Notes: a model not told the origin generated them from the sequence alone. DNA of 64,000 nucleotides from Streptococcus mitis bv. 2 str. SK95 (GCF_000222705.1 NZ_AFUB01000066.1:1-64000); one strand, 5' to 3'. Numbered from the stretch's first letter, positions 8,766-18,342 are shown. Made by a program: numbers and translations.

Positions 8766-9695
8766 CTAGAATAGTGCTGAATTTGGATCGACTCGTCTTG
8801 CAAGTATATTTGAGAAGATAACGAGAATCAAACCGACAACTGACTGATAAAGACCAGCTGCTGATGCCATACCAATATCCGCTGTCTGAGTCAAACCATT
8901 ATAGACATAGACGTCTAGTACGTTGGTAACATTGTAAAGCTGACCAGCATTGTGAGGGATTTGGTAGAAAAGACCGAAGTCTGCGCGGAAGATGTTTCCG
9001 ACTGCAAGAATGGTCAAAACGGTTATCAGCGGTGTCAACTGTGGAATCGTTACGTTGCGAATCCGTTGCCACTTGCTAGCCCCGTCCACTGTTGCTGCTT
9101 CGTAGTAGGTTGGGTCAATTCCCATGATAGTCGCATAGTACATGACACTGCTATATCCAAAGCCTTTCCAGATACCTAGGAAAAGGAGAAGATATGGCCA
9201 GATACCCAAGTCTGCATAGAAGTTAATCCCCTTCACACCAATGGTTTCTAAGAAACGGTTAATAACCCCTTTGTCGATGTTTAGGAAAGCATCTGTAAAG
9301 AAACTGATGATAACCCATGACAAGAAGTAAGGGAACAACATAGATGTTTGGAAGATTTTAACCATTCTCTTAGAGCGGAGCTCGCTGAGGATGATGGCAA
9401 TACCCACCGACACAATCAAGCCGATAAAGATAAATCCAAGGTTGTAAAGAACGGTATTACGAGTGATAATAAAAGCATCTTTAGAACTAAATAAGAACTT
9501 AAAGTTATCGAAACCAACCCACTTACTATTCATAATACTGTGGATAAATCCTTCACCACTCATATGGTAGTCTTTGAAGGCGACCACATTTCCAAATACT
9601 GGGATGTAGAAGAATAGAATCAACCAAAGTGCCCCTGGTAAAACCATCAAGAGAAAAATCCAGTTATCTCTCAAGGTCTTTGAAAACTTTTTCAT
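8766..9695 (-). CDS. ngtP1: Carbohydrate ABC transporter permease (LplB/MalF type, NgtP1-like)
   Basis: 309 residues with six membrane spans and the EAA loop 'YYEAATVDGASKWQRIRNVT' at about residues 200-219. It is the first gene of the importer operon (permease, permease, binding protein). The ribosome binding site 'tgggaggaaatt' precedes the ATG. Together with NgtP2 it would form the channel for the oligosaccharide bound by the lipoprotein. The operon lacks an ATPase gene, usual for CUT1 systems in streptococci that share MsmK. Confidence 0.9.
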   Translation of the reverse strand: MKKFSKTLRDNWIFLLMVLPGALWLILFFYIPVFGNVVAFKDYHMSGEGFIHSIMNSKWVGFDNFKFLFSSKDAFIITRNTVLYNLGFIFIGLIVSVGIAIILSELRSKRMVKIFQTSMLFPYFLSWVIISFFTDAFLNIDKGVINRFLETIGVKGINFYADLGIWPYLLLFLGIWKGFGYSSVMYYATIMGIDPTYYEAATVDGASKWQRIRNVTIPQLTPLITVLTILAVGNIFRADFGLFYQIPHNAGQLYNVTNVLDVYVYNGLTQTADIGMASAAGLYQSVVGLILVIFSNILARRVDPNSALF

Positions 9696-9746
9696 AATTT
9701 CCTCCCATTTTATTCCTAAAAACTGATTTCATCGAATTTTTAGGTT

Positions 9747-9794
9747 TGATAACGATTACATTATTAGTATACTCCTAATTGATGGCTAGGTTAA
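9747..9794 (-). promoter_or_regulatory. Importer operon promoter with cre site
   Basis: On the minus strand: -35-like TTAACC (9789-9794), 17-bp spacer, -10 TATACT (9766-9771), then TGTAATCGTTATCA (9747-9760), a full match to the cre consensus, just downstream of the -10. CcpA bound there would block initiation or elongation. Confidence 0.75.
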
Positions 9795-9810
9795 ACTACT
9801 AATTATAGAA

Positions 9811-9847
9811 AAAACTCCACAAATTATTTTATGTGGAGAAGTTTTTT
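9811..9847 (-). terminator. Terminator of the DUF4767-like lipoprotein gene
   Basis: CTCCACA (9815-9821) pairs with TGTGGAG (9832-9838), flanked by A- and T-runs. It lies downstream of the minus-strand lipoprotein gene ending at 9907. Confidence 0.75.
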
Positions 9848-9859
9848 ATATAAGAAGGA

Positions 9860-9875
9860 TGTTTCACGAGAAACC
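9860..9875. other. parS-like site
   Basis: TGTTTCACGAGAAACC matches 14 of 16 bases of the ParB-binding site TGTTTCACGTGAAACA. It is intergenic, between a terminator and the end of the lipoprotein gene. Binding by ParB is inferred only. Confidence 0.4.
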
Positions 9876-9906
9876 CTTTGCATGCGATAAATGTATTTTC
9901 TCTTCA

Positions 9907-11028
9907 CTAATTGAAAACTTGTTCTAATACTGGATGATGAAACTCGACAAAATGAACCTGGGCATTTATGATAGCCCCTGATTCATTTTTCTCAATCTCC
10001 GGCTGTCCTTCTGTGTGTAAAAGAGTAGGATTGCCATCCTTGCAACCAAAGAGAATCACCTCTGTCCCTGCTTCATTCACGTAGCACGCTAGGATATCGA
10101 ACCGCCTAGAACCTGAACCTGCAATATAGCCATACCATTTAAAAGTATAATTCATTCCATCCACTTGTCCAAATTGCATTATCTGGTCTGGCACTGCAAG
10201 CCCATAGTAATTACCATAAGTGGCCAAATTGGTTGACTTGAATACTTCACCTTTACTATCCGAGTAGGATTCCATGGCTTTTTTTATCTTGTCTCTTAGA
10301 GACCTATTATCTGTAATCGACTTATCCTCTACAGTTACACTAGTTTTGGAAATAAACTCCTTAAAACGCTGCGCTAAATCTGTATTTTCAGTCTCTTCAA
10401 AGTTTGCAGTACTGATAGTTTCTAGCGTCTTATCTGTATGCAAGACCTGTGCTTGCCCATCCTTCAGTGTAAACAAGTAGAAATGTTTGTTCTGCTTGTC
10501 ATAGTAAGCATCTAAAATCAAGTAGTCATAAGCATTGTCACTCGATACTCCAAAAACATTCCATTTGACACTTTTCTGAGAGACTGTTGTAGCTTCTAAT
10601 TTTTTGATTAGTTCATTTTTTTCATCAAAGTTTGCATGCTCTAATCTATGATAGGACTGCCCCATAGAAGAAGCCCAGCTTGCAAACTCTTCCTCCCACT
10701 TTTCGGTATTGTATTGGATTAGCTTCTGAAAATCTGAGTAGTTCTTCATAATCAAGGCTTGATCAGTCGGATTAGATAACTCAAGTTCTTCCATGGCTGC
10801 AACTGTGGCAGCCATCGGTGATTGAACAGTTGCAGCCTTGACTTCTTTTTCGTGCGAAAGAGCCTTTTGATAGGAATCTGCTAAATAGTGAAAACAGTTG
10901 ATTGTCTCCTTGGTTTGTTGCTCCCTTGATATTGACGGACTAGGTGCTCTATCCTCTGTCGATTTATGGCAGGCAGATAAGACTAGCACACTCGCACCTA
11001 GAACTAGTAGTAGCTTTTTCATGTTCAA
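9907..11028 (-). CDS. Lipoprotein, possibly DUF4767-like
   Basis: 373 residues. A short lipoprotein signal with lipobox 'LSAC' makes Cys20 the lipidation site, so the protein should be membrane-anchored outside. The mature part contains two related segments: about 110-230 with 'WASSMGQSYHRL' and 'FYLFTLKDGQAQVLH', and about 265-373 with 'TNLATYGNYYGLAVP' and 'VILFGCKDGNPTLLH'. This duplication, and similarity to DUF4767 streptococcal lipoproteins, is my only family evidence; the function is unknown. It is a single gene with its own terminator, between the glycan importer and the glycosidase operon. A second ATG lies two codons in. Confidence 0.6.
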   Translation of the reverse strand: MNMKKLLLVLGASVLVLSACHKSTEDRAPSPSISREQQTKETINCFHYLADSYQKALSHEKEVKAATVQSPMAATVAAMEELELSNPTDQALIMKNYSDFQKLIQYNTEKWEEEFASWASSMGQSYHRLEHANFDEKNELIKKLEATTVSQKSVKWNVFGVSSDNAYDYLILDAYYDKQNKHFYLFTLKDGQAQVLHTDKTLETISTANFEETENTDLAQRFKEFISKTSVTVEDKSITDNRSLRDKIKKAMESYSDSKGEVFKSTNLATYGNYYGLAVPDQIMQFGQVDGMNYTFKWYGYIAGSGSRRFDILACYVNEAGTEVILFGCKDGNPTLLHTEGQPEIEKNESGAIINAQVHFVEFHHPVLEQVFN

Positions 11029-11084
11029 ACCTCCAAACTATCCTTATACCTTCATTATACTCCTTCCCTATCTCCAAATCAAAA

Positions 11085-11116
11085 AAACATCTCCATGTAT
11101 TTAAAAGGAGATGTTT
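11085..11116 (-). terminator. Terminator of the GH20-containing operon
   Basis: AAACATCTCC (11085-11094) and GGAGATGTTT (11107-11116) form a 10-bp stem. On the minus strand a run of seven T follows. Confidence 0.88.
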
Positions 11117-11135
11117 AACTATCTGTGATAAATTT

Positions 11136-13016
11136 CTAGGTTGTATAAATCGTCGATGCGGTCGCAATAGTGTGCCACTGGTTAGCTGTAGTTGCTGCGA
11201 AATCCTTGTCTCCATAAAAATCGTTAAATGGAAGGATTTCGACTTCTAATTCTTCAATGCGGTCAATCTGACCTGCCAGATAAGTCTCGATGCGATTTTC
11301 AGCTCGCTTGATGCGTTGCAAGAGTCCACCCATACGGATATCGACCGTATCCAAACCAAATACCTTGTTTTCTTTCAGCCATTGGTGGCTAAAGAGGGCA
11401 TGGAAGTGTTCGATTTGGCTTCTGAGTTTTGGTAATTCTTCTCTGGCGATTTCTTGCAAGCTGACTTTGTCACCGACTTTATAAGTTTCACGGATGCGTC
11501 TTCCCACATCCACTTTGCTACTTAAAATAGCATTCAACTGAGCCTGAGTTTCAAAGAGATAGGCGTAGATGCCTGCTTTTCCTTTGATTTCAGAAAGAGT
11601 CTCCGCAGCATGCGCAAAGTGGGGCTTGTCCTGTTCAGGTGTCATGTGCTGGTCAAGAATCGGGCAAAGAACATCCTGATAAAAGACATAGCGGTTGGGA
11701 TTGATACCACTGAGATTGCCTGGCAGGTCTGGCAAGAGGTTAGCTAGGTCAATCTGCATGAAATCCTCAACTGATAGACCTGTATTGGTCTGGAAATGAG
11801 TAGACAAACGGTCTAGGTCATTGCGGTAGCTGAGTTCTGCCCAGATTTGCAAACTTGGTAGGATAGAAAATTGGGCTGTTTCCCCACCATTATCCCCCCA
11901 ACCCGTCACGATGACTTCTTTGATGTCATTGGCACGGCAGGCTTTATTGGCCTCCATAGCGATAAGACGGCTGAAATGGTTGTTGGGTGTGAAACCAATC
12001 CACTTCCAAGCTCCCCCTGCAAAGGCGATATCCTGGCTAATCTTGTGGTGGTTGCGGAAGTTGCGATTGTATTTTTCCTCACTATCCTGGTAATAATCCC
12101 AGTAAACCAAGGTTACACGGTCTTTAAGACGATCTAGGTAGACACGAGTTTCCTCTGGAATTTCCACATCACGATCGTACTGGCCATCTGCTGACATGAG
12201 TTTAAAGAACATATCGCTCCACATTTGGCAGTGGAAACCGTATTTGTCTGCGATATCCAGCACGCGCTCCAAGTGTTGGCACATGAGAAGACTACGATCC
12301 ACAACACCGTTCAAGATGAGGTAGCGTCCCAAGCCAACCAAGTGGGCTTCGTCCATCCCGATATTGACCTTGCGAGTCTGCAGTTTAGACAGAGTGGCAA
12401 ACATCCCATCAATCAGGTCATAAACCTTTTCTTCGCCGATAAGGAGAATATCCTCTACATCACGGAGTTCTTGTACTTCCTTAACACCCCATTTAACGAA
12501 GGCTGACAAGTGGGCCAAGGTCTGGATGCAAGGAACAAAGGTCATGTCAAACTGCTGGGCGTAGGCTTCTATTTCCTGCAACTCCTCAGCCGAATAAGCT
12601 CCACGGAAATAACCAAAGTAAGGTTGTCCCTCAATCTGGTAGGTGTCCTCCATATAAAGCTCAAAGGTTGAGTAGCCCATGAGAGCCAAGACCTCAATCA
12701 TCTGCTTGGCAGAAGCGACATTTAGCACTGCATTTCGCGAACAGTCTGCCATGTAGGCTAAATCTTCATAAGCAGCTTGTTCTTCAATCGCTACTTTTTC
12801 ACCTTCTACTAGAGCTGTTGCCAACAAGGACAAGGCGCGGTAAAGTTGGTGAGGTTTGCGATAGGTTAGTTGATAGTGTCCACCTTGACCTATAATCGAG
12901 ATAGACGTTTGATCAGACTGAGCGACTGCAACTTCCACATCTGGTAAAGAGATATGTTTTGTCAGCAAGTCGATTGCCTGCGTTTGTTTGGGACTAAGTC
13001 CTGTAAATCTTACCAC
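11136..13016 (-). CDS. GH20-family beta-hexosaminidase (GH20C-like)
   Basis: 626 residues from a GTG start at 13016, chosen because AGGAGG sits 7 bp before it. This start overlaps the end of the ROK gene by 7 bp, and the longer upstream frame is just a shadow of that gene. There is no signal peptide, so the enzyme is intracellular. The GH20 catalytic pair is seen at Asp222-Glu223 in '[16 protein letters not shown]'; a preceding helper domain occupies about residues 1-80. It resembles pneumococcal GH20C, which removes terminal GlcNAc/GalNAc from imported glycans. It is the last gene of the GH38-ROK-GH20 operon. Confidence 0.9.
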   Translation of the reverse strand: MVRFTGLSPKQTQAIDLLTKHISLPDVEVAVAQSDQTSISIIGQGGHYQLTYRKPHQLYRALSLLATALVEGEKVAIEEQAAYEDLAYMADCSRNAVLNVASAKQMIEVLALMGYSTFELYMEDTYQIEGQPYFGYFRGAYSAEELQEIEAYAQQFDMTFVPCIQTLAHLSAFVKWGVKEVQELRDVEDILLIGEEKVYDLIDGMFATLSKLQTRKVNIGMDEAHLVGLGRYLILNGVVDRSLLMCQHLERVLDIADKYGFHCQMWSDMFFKLMSADGQYDRDVEIPEETRVYLDRLKDRVTLVYWDYYQDSEEKYNRNFRNHHKISQDIAFAGGAWKWIGFTPNNHFSRLIAMEANKACRANDIKEVIVTGWGDNGGETAQFSILPSLQIWAELSYRNDLDRLSTHFQTNTGLSVEDFMQIDLANLLPDLPGNLSGINPNRYVFYQDVLCPILDQHMTPEQDKPHFAHAAETLSEIKGKAGIYAYLFETQAQLNAILSSKVDVGRRIRETYKVGDKVSLQEIAREELPKLRSQIEHFHALFSHQWLKENKVFGLDTVDIRMGGLLQRIKRAENRIETYLAGQIDRIEELEVEILPFNDFYGDKDFAATTANQWHTIATASTIYTT

Positions 13017-13879
13017 TGGTTTTCCTCCTGTAGCCAGTTGACAAGGGCACCGTAGAGATTGGCATCTGCGTGATAGGTGCATGCCTGGATAACTGGTGCG
13101 ACCGTGTATTCTTCGTAGGTCTCGACAAAGTTATCGACAGCCTTCTTGACACCTTGGATAAAGTCTGGATTTTGGCTGATAGACCCACCCAGGCTAATGA
13201 CATCTGGATCGATCAGATACTGGATATTGAGCAAGCCTTGCGCCAAATTGCGGTTCATGCGCTCAATGGCTTCTTGGCAAAGGGCATTTCCTGCTGCAGC
13301 TTCTTGGTAAATCTTGCGTCCATCCCAGTCAGTCTGACCAGATTTTTCAATCACGTATCGAGCCATGTTTCCTGTAGAGGCTAGTAGCGACCAGTTGTTG
13401 AGTTTTTCAGCTGGTTCAATGGTTGTCATATAGCCAAACTCACCACCTAAGCCGTGGCGACCACGGTGAAGTTTGCCATTGATAATCATAGCTCCGCCAA
13501 TTCCTGTCCCAATCACGACACAGGCCGCATTTTCAATTTCTGGATGAGCCAGCAGTTCACTAAGTCCAACACAGTTGGCATCATTTTCTAGATGGACAGG
13601 GAGTTGATGATGTGCAAGAGCTTCATACCAAGAAAAGCCATGAATGTAAGGCACTGCACTGATTCCCTCAATCACACCTGTTTCTTGATTGACCGCTCCT
13701 GGAACGCTCATGGCGACCCCTCTGTAATCCTGCTCTGACAAGCGTTGGTCTAGCCATGCCAGTAAATCTTCTAGGGTTTCTGGTGTCGGTGTACTTGTCT
13801 TATCTAGTATTTTTCCATCAGGAGTCAGACTGGCAAACTTAATCCCAGTCCCTCCGATATCAATGGTTGCAATCGTCAT
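13010..13879 (-). CDS. ROK-family sugar kinase
   Basis: 289 residues. The N-terminal ATP-binding motif is '[15 protein letters not shown]' (residues 3-17), with '[11 protein letters not shown]' around residue 98 and '[20 protein letters not shown]' around residue 122. The zinc-binding CxCGxxGC cluster of many ROK kinases is absent: after 'GGEFGYM' the chain goes straight on without cysteines. A kinase acting on a monosaccharide freed by the flanking glycosidases (mannose, GlcNAc or glucose) is inferred; the sugar cannot be told from the sequence. Translationally coupled to the GH20 gene (7-bp overlap). There is no DNA-binding domain, so it is not a ROK repressor. Confidence 0.88.
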   Translation of the reverse strand: MTIATIDIGGTGIKFASLTPDGKILDKTSTPTPETLEDLLAWLDQRLSEQDYRGVAMSVPGAVNQETGVIEGISAVPYIHGFSWYEALAHHQLPVHLENDANCVGLSELLAHPEIENAACVVIGTGIGGAMIINGKLHRGRHGLGGEFGYMTTIEPAEKLNNWSLLASTGNMARYVIEKSGQTDWDGRKIYQEAAAGNALCQEAIERMNRNLAQGLLNIQYLIDPDVISLGGSISQNPDFIQGVKKAVDNFVETYEEYTVAPVIQACTYHADANLYGALVNWLQEENQW

Positions 13880-13894
13880 ATTTTCACCAAAAAA

Positions 13895-13931
13895 GGGGCG
13901 AATCAGTAGTTTATCCTTACTCTTTCGCCCC
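13895..13931 (-). terminator. Terminator-like hairpin just before the ROK gene
   Basis: GGGGCGAA (13895-13902) and TTCGCCCC (13924-13931) form an 8-bp GC-rich stem followed on the minus strand by six T, ending about 12 nt before the ROK start codon. A strong AGGAGG motif lies on the 5' side of the stem. It could attenuate ROK-GH20 expression or present the ribosome binding site. Confidence 0.6.
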
Positions 13932-13975
13932 TCCTTTCTATCTCATAGTATTCGTTATCAAACACTTTAAAACTG

Positions 13976-16621
13976 TTAGATTTCTTCTTTTTTAATCAAT
14001 TCTGTGCGAATTTCTTGTGGAGCTAAGAGTCCTGAATGAACCGGATAAGGTCGCTCAAGCAAGTCCAAAATGGTTTGTTGGTGCTCTGATATACGCACAT
14101 TTTCTTGACTCATATTGTAGTAACGGAGTACATATCCTTCTTCATTTTCCGCCACTTTAAAGGCTGTTGGGCAAACTTGTGGTAAGCTAAGTGCCGCATG
14201 ACTCAAGAGGCTACCAGTCGCAGCAACACTTCCTTCTTGTTTAGCAACTTGAAGACTAGTGAATGGTGTTTGGAAGGCTTTAGCACGACGGAAGGCTGAG
14301 AAGCGTTCCCCTGCTTGGTGGCATTCGAGAGCAAACTCGACTTCAAACTCACGCAAGCACTGAGCCTCTGGTGTCGGGAAGTAACCCCAGTCTCCTAGCT
14401 CACCTGAGGCACGAAGGATGGTCACGGCAATGGTGTCATCTCCAAGGATTTCATACTCGTGCAATCCTTTATTGGCCACCGTCACTCCTTTTTCATCATC
14501 ATAAAGGCTGACAAAGGCTTGTTGGTGTTGTGGATTTTCAGGATTTTCCCATGAAGTTGCTGGTTTGTTTGGTCGTGTCACTACCTCATAAATGCTTTCC
14601 GAATCATTGCTTGGACGCGTATTATGAGTCTTAACCAAGAGACGGATACGGTGGTCCTTGGCTGTGTTAGTAAAGCGAGTCTTGAAACGGATTTGTGGAT
14701 TATCAACAAAGACGGTCATCTCTGTTTCAAGAAGAATGCTTGTCAGTTCATCTGAACGTCCAGCTTCACGCGTCATAAACTCGATGATACCTCTTTGTTC
14801 CGCATCCAGTTTTTCGTCTGCACTTACTGGAATTGTCAATTCATGCTTGAGCAAAACCTTGACAAAACGAGCTGTATTTTCCAAGACCTCATAGCCTTTG
14901 AGTTCTGCGTAGATAGGCTCTGTTCCTTTTGGTTGGAAATAGATGTACTCATTTCCGATGTCACCACGGTCTTCAAAGCGAACAACATCTTCATAAGCTT
15001 CATGAGTTGTCTTGTCGTAGACTGTGATATTTTCATCCACACTAACCGTTACAAATGGCGTATCAATCACTCCATTTTGGTAAATACCGTCACGGTGTTC
15101 TTGTTCTCCTTCGAGCAATTGGAAGGTTGTCCAAGAAAGTGGTGCCAGGTGAACAGGCACTGTCACGCGCACTTGTCGAGCAATACGAGCTTGGCGGAAC
15201 TTGTCTTTTGGTAAATCATACTCAAAATTAGCTCCCAAATCTTCGATTTTCGCTTCTACAGCATGCCCTTCCAAGTCTTCAACACGGTAGCTTGGCAAGG
15301 TCAAGGCTGCCATCTTCTTATAGCCTTCTGTTGGGTGCAATTCTTTGAAATCACAAGTCGCCACATCAATCACTGTGCTGACCGTATCAACCTTGTCATG
15401 CAAGCCTGTGTTAATGACGGTAAAGAGATGGTCGCTTTGGGCTTCATGAGTTGCAATTTTACCCTTCCACTCGTTGAGAAGGTTAGTTTTCACAAAGTTA
15501 CCGACTTGGTTGACCTTAGCAAAACGTGTCTCCATCTCACGGTGAACTTCGTCCACACTACAGCCACAGATACTATCATGGGGCGCATTTTGTAGAAGGA
15601 CTTTCCAAGCATAGGTCAACTGGTCCTTGTGGTTGTGGCCGCCAGTGATGACCGTCAATGGTTCCACCACTTGTTCTAGCAAGTTACTGTTTTCTTGGAA
15701 GGCTTGTTTAAGGTAAATCCGTGATGAAGAAGTATTAGCAAGTGTGTACCAACCGTCTGTTTCTTGACTGGTCAACTCACCTGTAACCGTAGATAGTTGC
15801 TCTGGTAGAGCACTTTCTACTGCATGAACATAGTCATCAAAGGAACTATGCACAAAGGTCACATCTGGGAAGAGTTCATTGGCCACACGAATGGCTTCAC
15901 TCAGATTTCGCTGTACAGGCTGGTGGTCACATCCGTTCATCATCAACCACTGGTTGGTCGAAGCGTAGTCACGCACATCTGACAGTTTTTGTTTCCAAAA
16001 GGCTAGGGCTTCATCCTTATCAACTGGGATTTCATTCCCATTGCTATACCAGTTGGCAAAGAGAATACCGAGGACACGACTTCCGTCTGCACCTTGCCAG
16101 TACATTTCTGAAAACTGGGAAGTAAACTGCTCATCTTCGAGGACTTGGTTGTCAAAGCCAATCGGCTTCACACCACGGCCAAAGGCTGCCACGTGAATAC
16201 CTGATTTTTGAAGGATTTGAGGCGCTTGTCCCATGTTTCCAAAGGTATCTGGGAAATAACCAATCTGGGTTGATTTGCCCCATTTTGCACATTCTGCTTG
16301 ACCAATCAAGGTATTGCGGACATTGGCTTCACTGGAAATCAAGTAATCATCCTGCAAGATGTAAAATGGACCAATTTTGAGTTTGCCTTGGTCGATGTAA
16401 CCTTGAACTTTGTCGCGATTTTCAGAGCGAATTTCCAAGTAGTCATCAAGGACAATGGTTTGTCCATCCAAGTGGAAGCTCTTGAACTCAGGATCATTTT
16501 CAAAAAGATCAAAAAGATTGTCAAATAATTCCACCAACTGCATACGGTGGCTTTCAAAAGGTAAGTACCACTCACGGTCCCAGTGACTGTGTGAGATAAT
16601 ATGTACGACAACATTTTCCAT
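13976..16621 (-). CDS. GH38-family alpha-mannosidase
   Basis: 881 residues from the ATG at 16621 (MENVVVHIISHSHWD), with GAGG upstream; a start five codons earlier is less likely. GH38 signature: 'HSHWDREWYLPFE' with metal ligands at about His11 and Asp15... and nucleophile Asp125 in 'GYFPDTFGNMGQAPQ'. Zinc-dependent retaining alpha-mannosidase, no signal peptide, so cytosolic. Pneumococcal homologues trim alpha-1,3-linked mannose from N-glycan cores. It is followed 96 bp downstream by the ROK gene. Full length for the bacterial family. Confidence 0.93.
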   Translation of the reverse strand: MENVVVHIISHSHWDREWYLPFESHRMQLVELFDNLFDLFENDPEFKSFHLDGQTIVLDDYLEIRSENRDKVQGYIDQGKLKIGPFYILQDDYLISSEANVRNTLIGQAECAKWGKSTQIGYFPDTFGNMGQAPQILQKSGIHVAAFGRGVKPIGFDNQVLEDEQFTSQFSEMYWQGADGSRVLGILFANWYSNGNEIPVDKDEALAFWKQKLSDVRDYASTNQWLMMNGCDHQPVQRNLSEAIRVANELFPDVTFVHSSFDDYVHAVESALPEQLSTVTGELTSQETDGWYTLANTSSSRIYLKQAFQENSNLLEQVVEPLTVITGGHNHKDQLTYAWKVLLQNAPHDSICGCSVDEVHREMETRFAKVNQVGNFVKTNLLNEWKGKIATHEAQSDHLFTVINTGLHDKVDTVSTVIDVATCDFKELHPTEGYKKMAALTLPSYRVEDLEGHAVEAKIEDLGANFEYDLPKDKFRQARIARQVRVTVPVHLAPLSWTTFQLLEGEQEHRDGIYQNGVIDTPFVTVSVDENITVYDKTTHEAYEDVVRFEDRGDIGNEYIYFQPKGTEPIYAELKGYEVLENTARFVKVLLKHELTIPVSADEKLDAEQRGIIEFMTREAGRSDELTSILLETEMTVFVDNPQIRFKTRFTNTAKDHRIRLLVKTHNTRPSNDSESIYEVVTRPNKPATSWENPENPQHQQAFVSLYDDEKGVTVANKGLHEYEILGDDTIAVTILRASGELGDWGYFPTPEAQCLREFEVEFALECHQAGERFSAFRRAKAFQTPFTSLQVAKQEGSVAATGSLLSHAALSLPQVCPTAFKVAENEEGYVLRYYNMSQENVRISEHQQTILDLLERPYPVHSGLLAPQEIRTELIKKEEI

Positions 16622-16675
16622 GAAGTAAAACCTCATTCTAAATTTAAATTTTTATTTTTAACGTTTTAAATGTGA

Positions 16676-16696
16676 ATTCGTGATTCTGACACGAAT
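16676..16696. promoter_or_regulatory. Inverted repeat upstream of the GH38 gene
   Basis: Perfect repeat ATTCGTG (16676-16682) / CACGAAT (16690-16696) in the spacer before the GH38 start. Its size and position suggest a repressor operator; the protein is unknown. Confidence 0.4.
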
Positions 16697-16721
16697 CGGT
16701 GAAACTAAAGCGAGCCCCTTT

Positions 16722-16920
16722 TATACTCAATGAAAATCAAAGAGCAAACTAGGAAGCTAGCCGCAGGCTGCTCAAAGCACTGCTTTGAGGTTGTAGATAG
16801 AACTGACGAAGTCAGCTCAAAACACTGTTTTGAAGTTGTGGATGGAACTGACGAAGTCAGTAACCATACCTACGACAAGGCGAAGCTGACGTGGTTTGAA
16901 GAGATTTTCGAAGAGTATTA
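16722..16920. repeat. BOX element, boxA-boxB-boxB-boxC
   Basis: It begins TATACTCAATGAAAATC and ends GAAGAGTATTA, the known ends of pneumococcus/mitis BOX repeats, and contains CAAGGCGAAGCTGACG close to the conserved boxC segment used as the BOX-PCR target. Its length of exactly 199 bp equals boxA (59), two boxB (45 each) and boxC (50). One boxB unit is visible as a 45-bp direct repeat starting GTTGTAGATAGAAC and then GTTGTGGATGGAAC. The plus strand is open for 63 codons, but this is a repeat artefact. The last three bases form the stop codon of the GH125 gene. Confidence 0.93.
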
Positions 16921-18198
16921 GCGGATATCCAGGTAATCCAAGACTAACTCACAGAACATCATGTTGGCCCATGAGAACCATTCACGTGAGTAAAGCGTTG
17001 GGTCGTCAACGTGGAAGCTTTCATGCATGACACCTGTGCCCCCATCGCAGGCAACGAGCTGATCGAGCAAGAATTTCTTCTCTGCCTTATCTCTTGTTGT
17101 CAAACCTTGGATAGAGAGAGCAATCGGCCAGATATAGCGATAGAAGGTATGAGAACTTCCGAGACCGCTAGCGTATTTCCCTTGGTAGAAATATGGATTT
17201 TCAGGGCTCAGAATGGTACGACGAGTTGCTTGGTAAACCTCATCGTCAATCGCACAGTAACCAAGATATGGAGCAGCCAGTAGACTTGGTACGTTTGGAT
17301 CATCCATGATGCTAGCATTCCCTAAACCATCCACTTCAAAGGCGTAAATCTTTTCACCCTTGCTATTGGTTGTGTAGGCGTAATTTTCGATGCCTTCTTG
17401 GATCTCCGCTTGGAGACCCTTAGCGTCTGCGATAATACTCTCGCTATCAGCCAAGTTTAATTCTGCAAAGATTTCTTGGACATAACCCAAGACTACTACG
17501 GCAAACATATTTGACGGAATCAAGTAGCTATACTGACAGCAGTCATCACTCGGGCGGAAGGCTGACCAGGTCATACCTGTCACTGCAAAATCAGGTCCAA
17601 GGCCATCATTTACCAGAGTATCTTCCTTGCGGTCTGTATCCCGAACGAAACGATAAGGAGAGTTCTTGTGGTCTTGTTCTACCGTCCAAAGATGAAGAAT
17701 TTCCTTGGTCGCAGCGACAAAAGTCCCATCAAACTGACTAATTTCTCCTGTTTCTTTCCAGAGGAGATAAGCCAACTGCAAAGGATAGCAAAGCGAGTCC
17801 ACCTCGTACTTGCGCTCCCAAATCCAGCCATTAAGCTCTGTGTGGTCAGTCTCATGGTGGCCCTTCCAGTTTTCCTCAATGTTAAAGGAGTTGGCATAAG
17901 GATCTTTGAGTACTAAGGTCATCTGACGCTTGACCAAACCTGCAATGGTCTGACGCAAGAGAGGATCTCTTTTAGCTACATGAAGGTAAGGTCTGAGTTG
18001 GGCCGTCGAATCCCGAAGCCACATAGCAGGGATATCCCCTGTCAGTACAAAGGTCGAACCATCTTCGAGGATCTCGACCGTATTGTCCAAGGTGTCTGTG
18101 TAGCAACGCTCAAAGACATCCACCCACTCTGGATGGTCTTTGGCCCGCTCTGCTACTTCATCCAGCCATTCTCTAACAATTTCTTTCGAATAAATCAT
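16918..18198 (-). CDS. GH125-family exo-alpha-1,6-mannosidase
   Basis: 426 residues from the ATG at 18198 (MIYSKEIVREWL), the length I recall for the pneumococcal enzyme. Family features include 'TGDIPAMWLRDSTAQLRPY' near residue 54, 'MTWSAFRPSDDCCQYSYLIP' around residue 208, and the C-terminal 'HESFHVDDPTLYSREWFSW' near residue 395. Inverting metal-independent enzyme acting on alpha-1,6-mannose of N-glycans; no signal peptide, cytosolic. The stop codon is the last triplet of the BOX element. It is transcribed divergently from GH92 and is separated from GH38 by BOX, so it may or may not be co-transcribed with it. Confidence 0.92.
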   Translation of the reverse strand: MIYSKEIVREWLDEVAERAKDHPEWVDVFERCYTDTLDNTVEILEDGSTFVLTGDIPAMWLRDSTAQLRPYLHVAKRDPLLRQTIAGLVKRQMTLVLKDPYANSFNIEENWKGHHETDHTELNGWIWERKYEVDSLCYPLQLAYLLWKETGEISQFDGTFVAATKEILHLWTVEQDHKNSPYRFVRDTDRKEDTLVNDGLGPDFAVTGMTWSAFRPSDDCCQYSYLIPSNMFAVVVLGYVQEIFAELNLADSESIIADAKGLQAEIQEGIENYAYTTNSKGEKIYAFEVDGLGNASIMDDPNVPSLLAAPYLGYCAIDDEVYQATRRTILSPENPYFYQGKYASGLGSSHTFYRYIWPIALSIQGLTTRDKAEKKFLLDQLVACDGGTGVMHESFHVDDPTLYSREWFSWANMMFCELVLDYLDIR

Positions 18199-18233
18199 CG
18201 TGCAGTTTCCTCTTTCAAACAAGTTTCATGTTC

Positions 18234-18262
18234 AGTATATAGTTTTTGAGACAGAAAATACA
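18234..18262 (-). promoter_or_regulatory. Candidate GH125 promoter
   Basis: Minus-strand -10 TATACT (18234-18239) with a weak -35 TGTATT (18257-18262) at 17 bp, about 36 bp before the start codon. Confidence 0.45.
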
Positions 18263-18333
18263 TACACAAATGATAGTCATTTTTCTACAAAATTGCTTAC
18301 TTTCGAGCTCCATATCTAAAGGCCCCCTTTTTC

Positions 18334-18342
18334 TGATATAAT
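18334..18342 (+). promoter_or_regulatory. Extended -10 promoter of the GH92 gene
   Basis: TGATATAAT is a perfect TATAAT with an upstream TGN motif, 26 bp before the GH92 start. No good -35 is seen at the right distance. Confidence 0.65.

Noticed and set aside
16730-16921. 63-codon plus-strand ORF
   Set aside because: It lies wholly inside the BOX repeat and contains the boxB duplication; no ribosome binding site.
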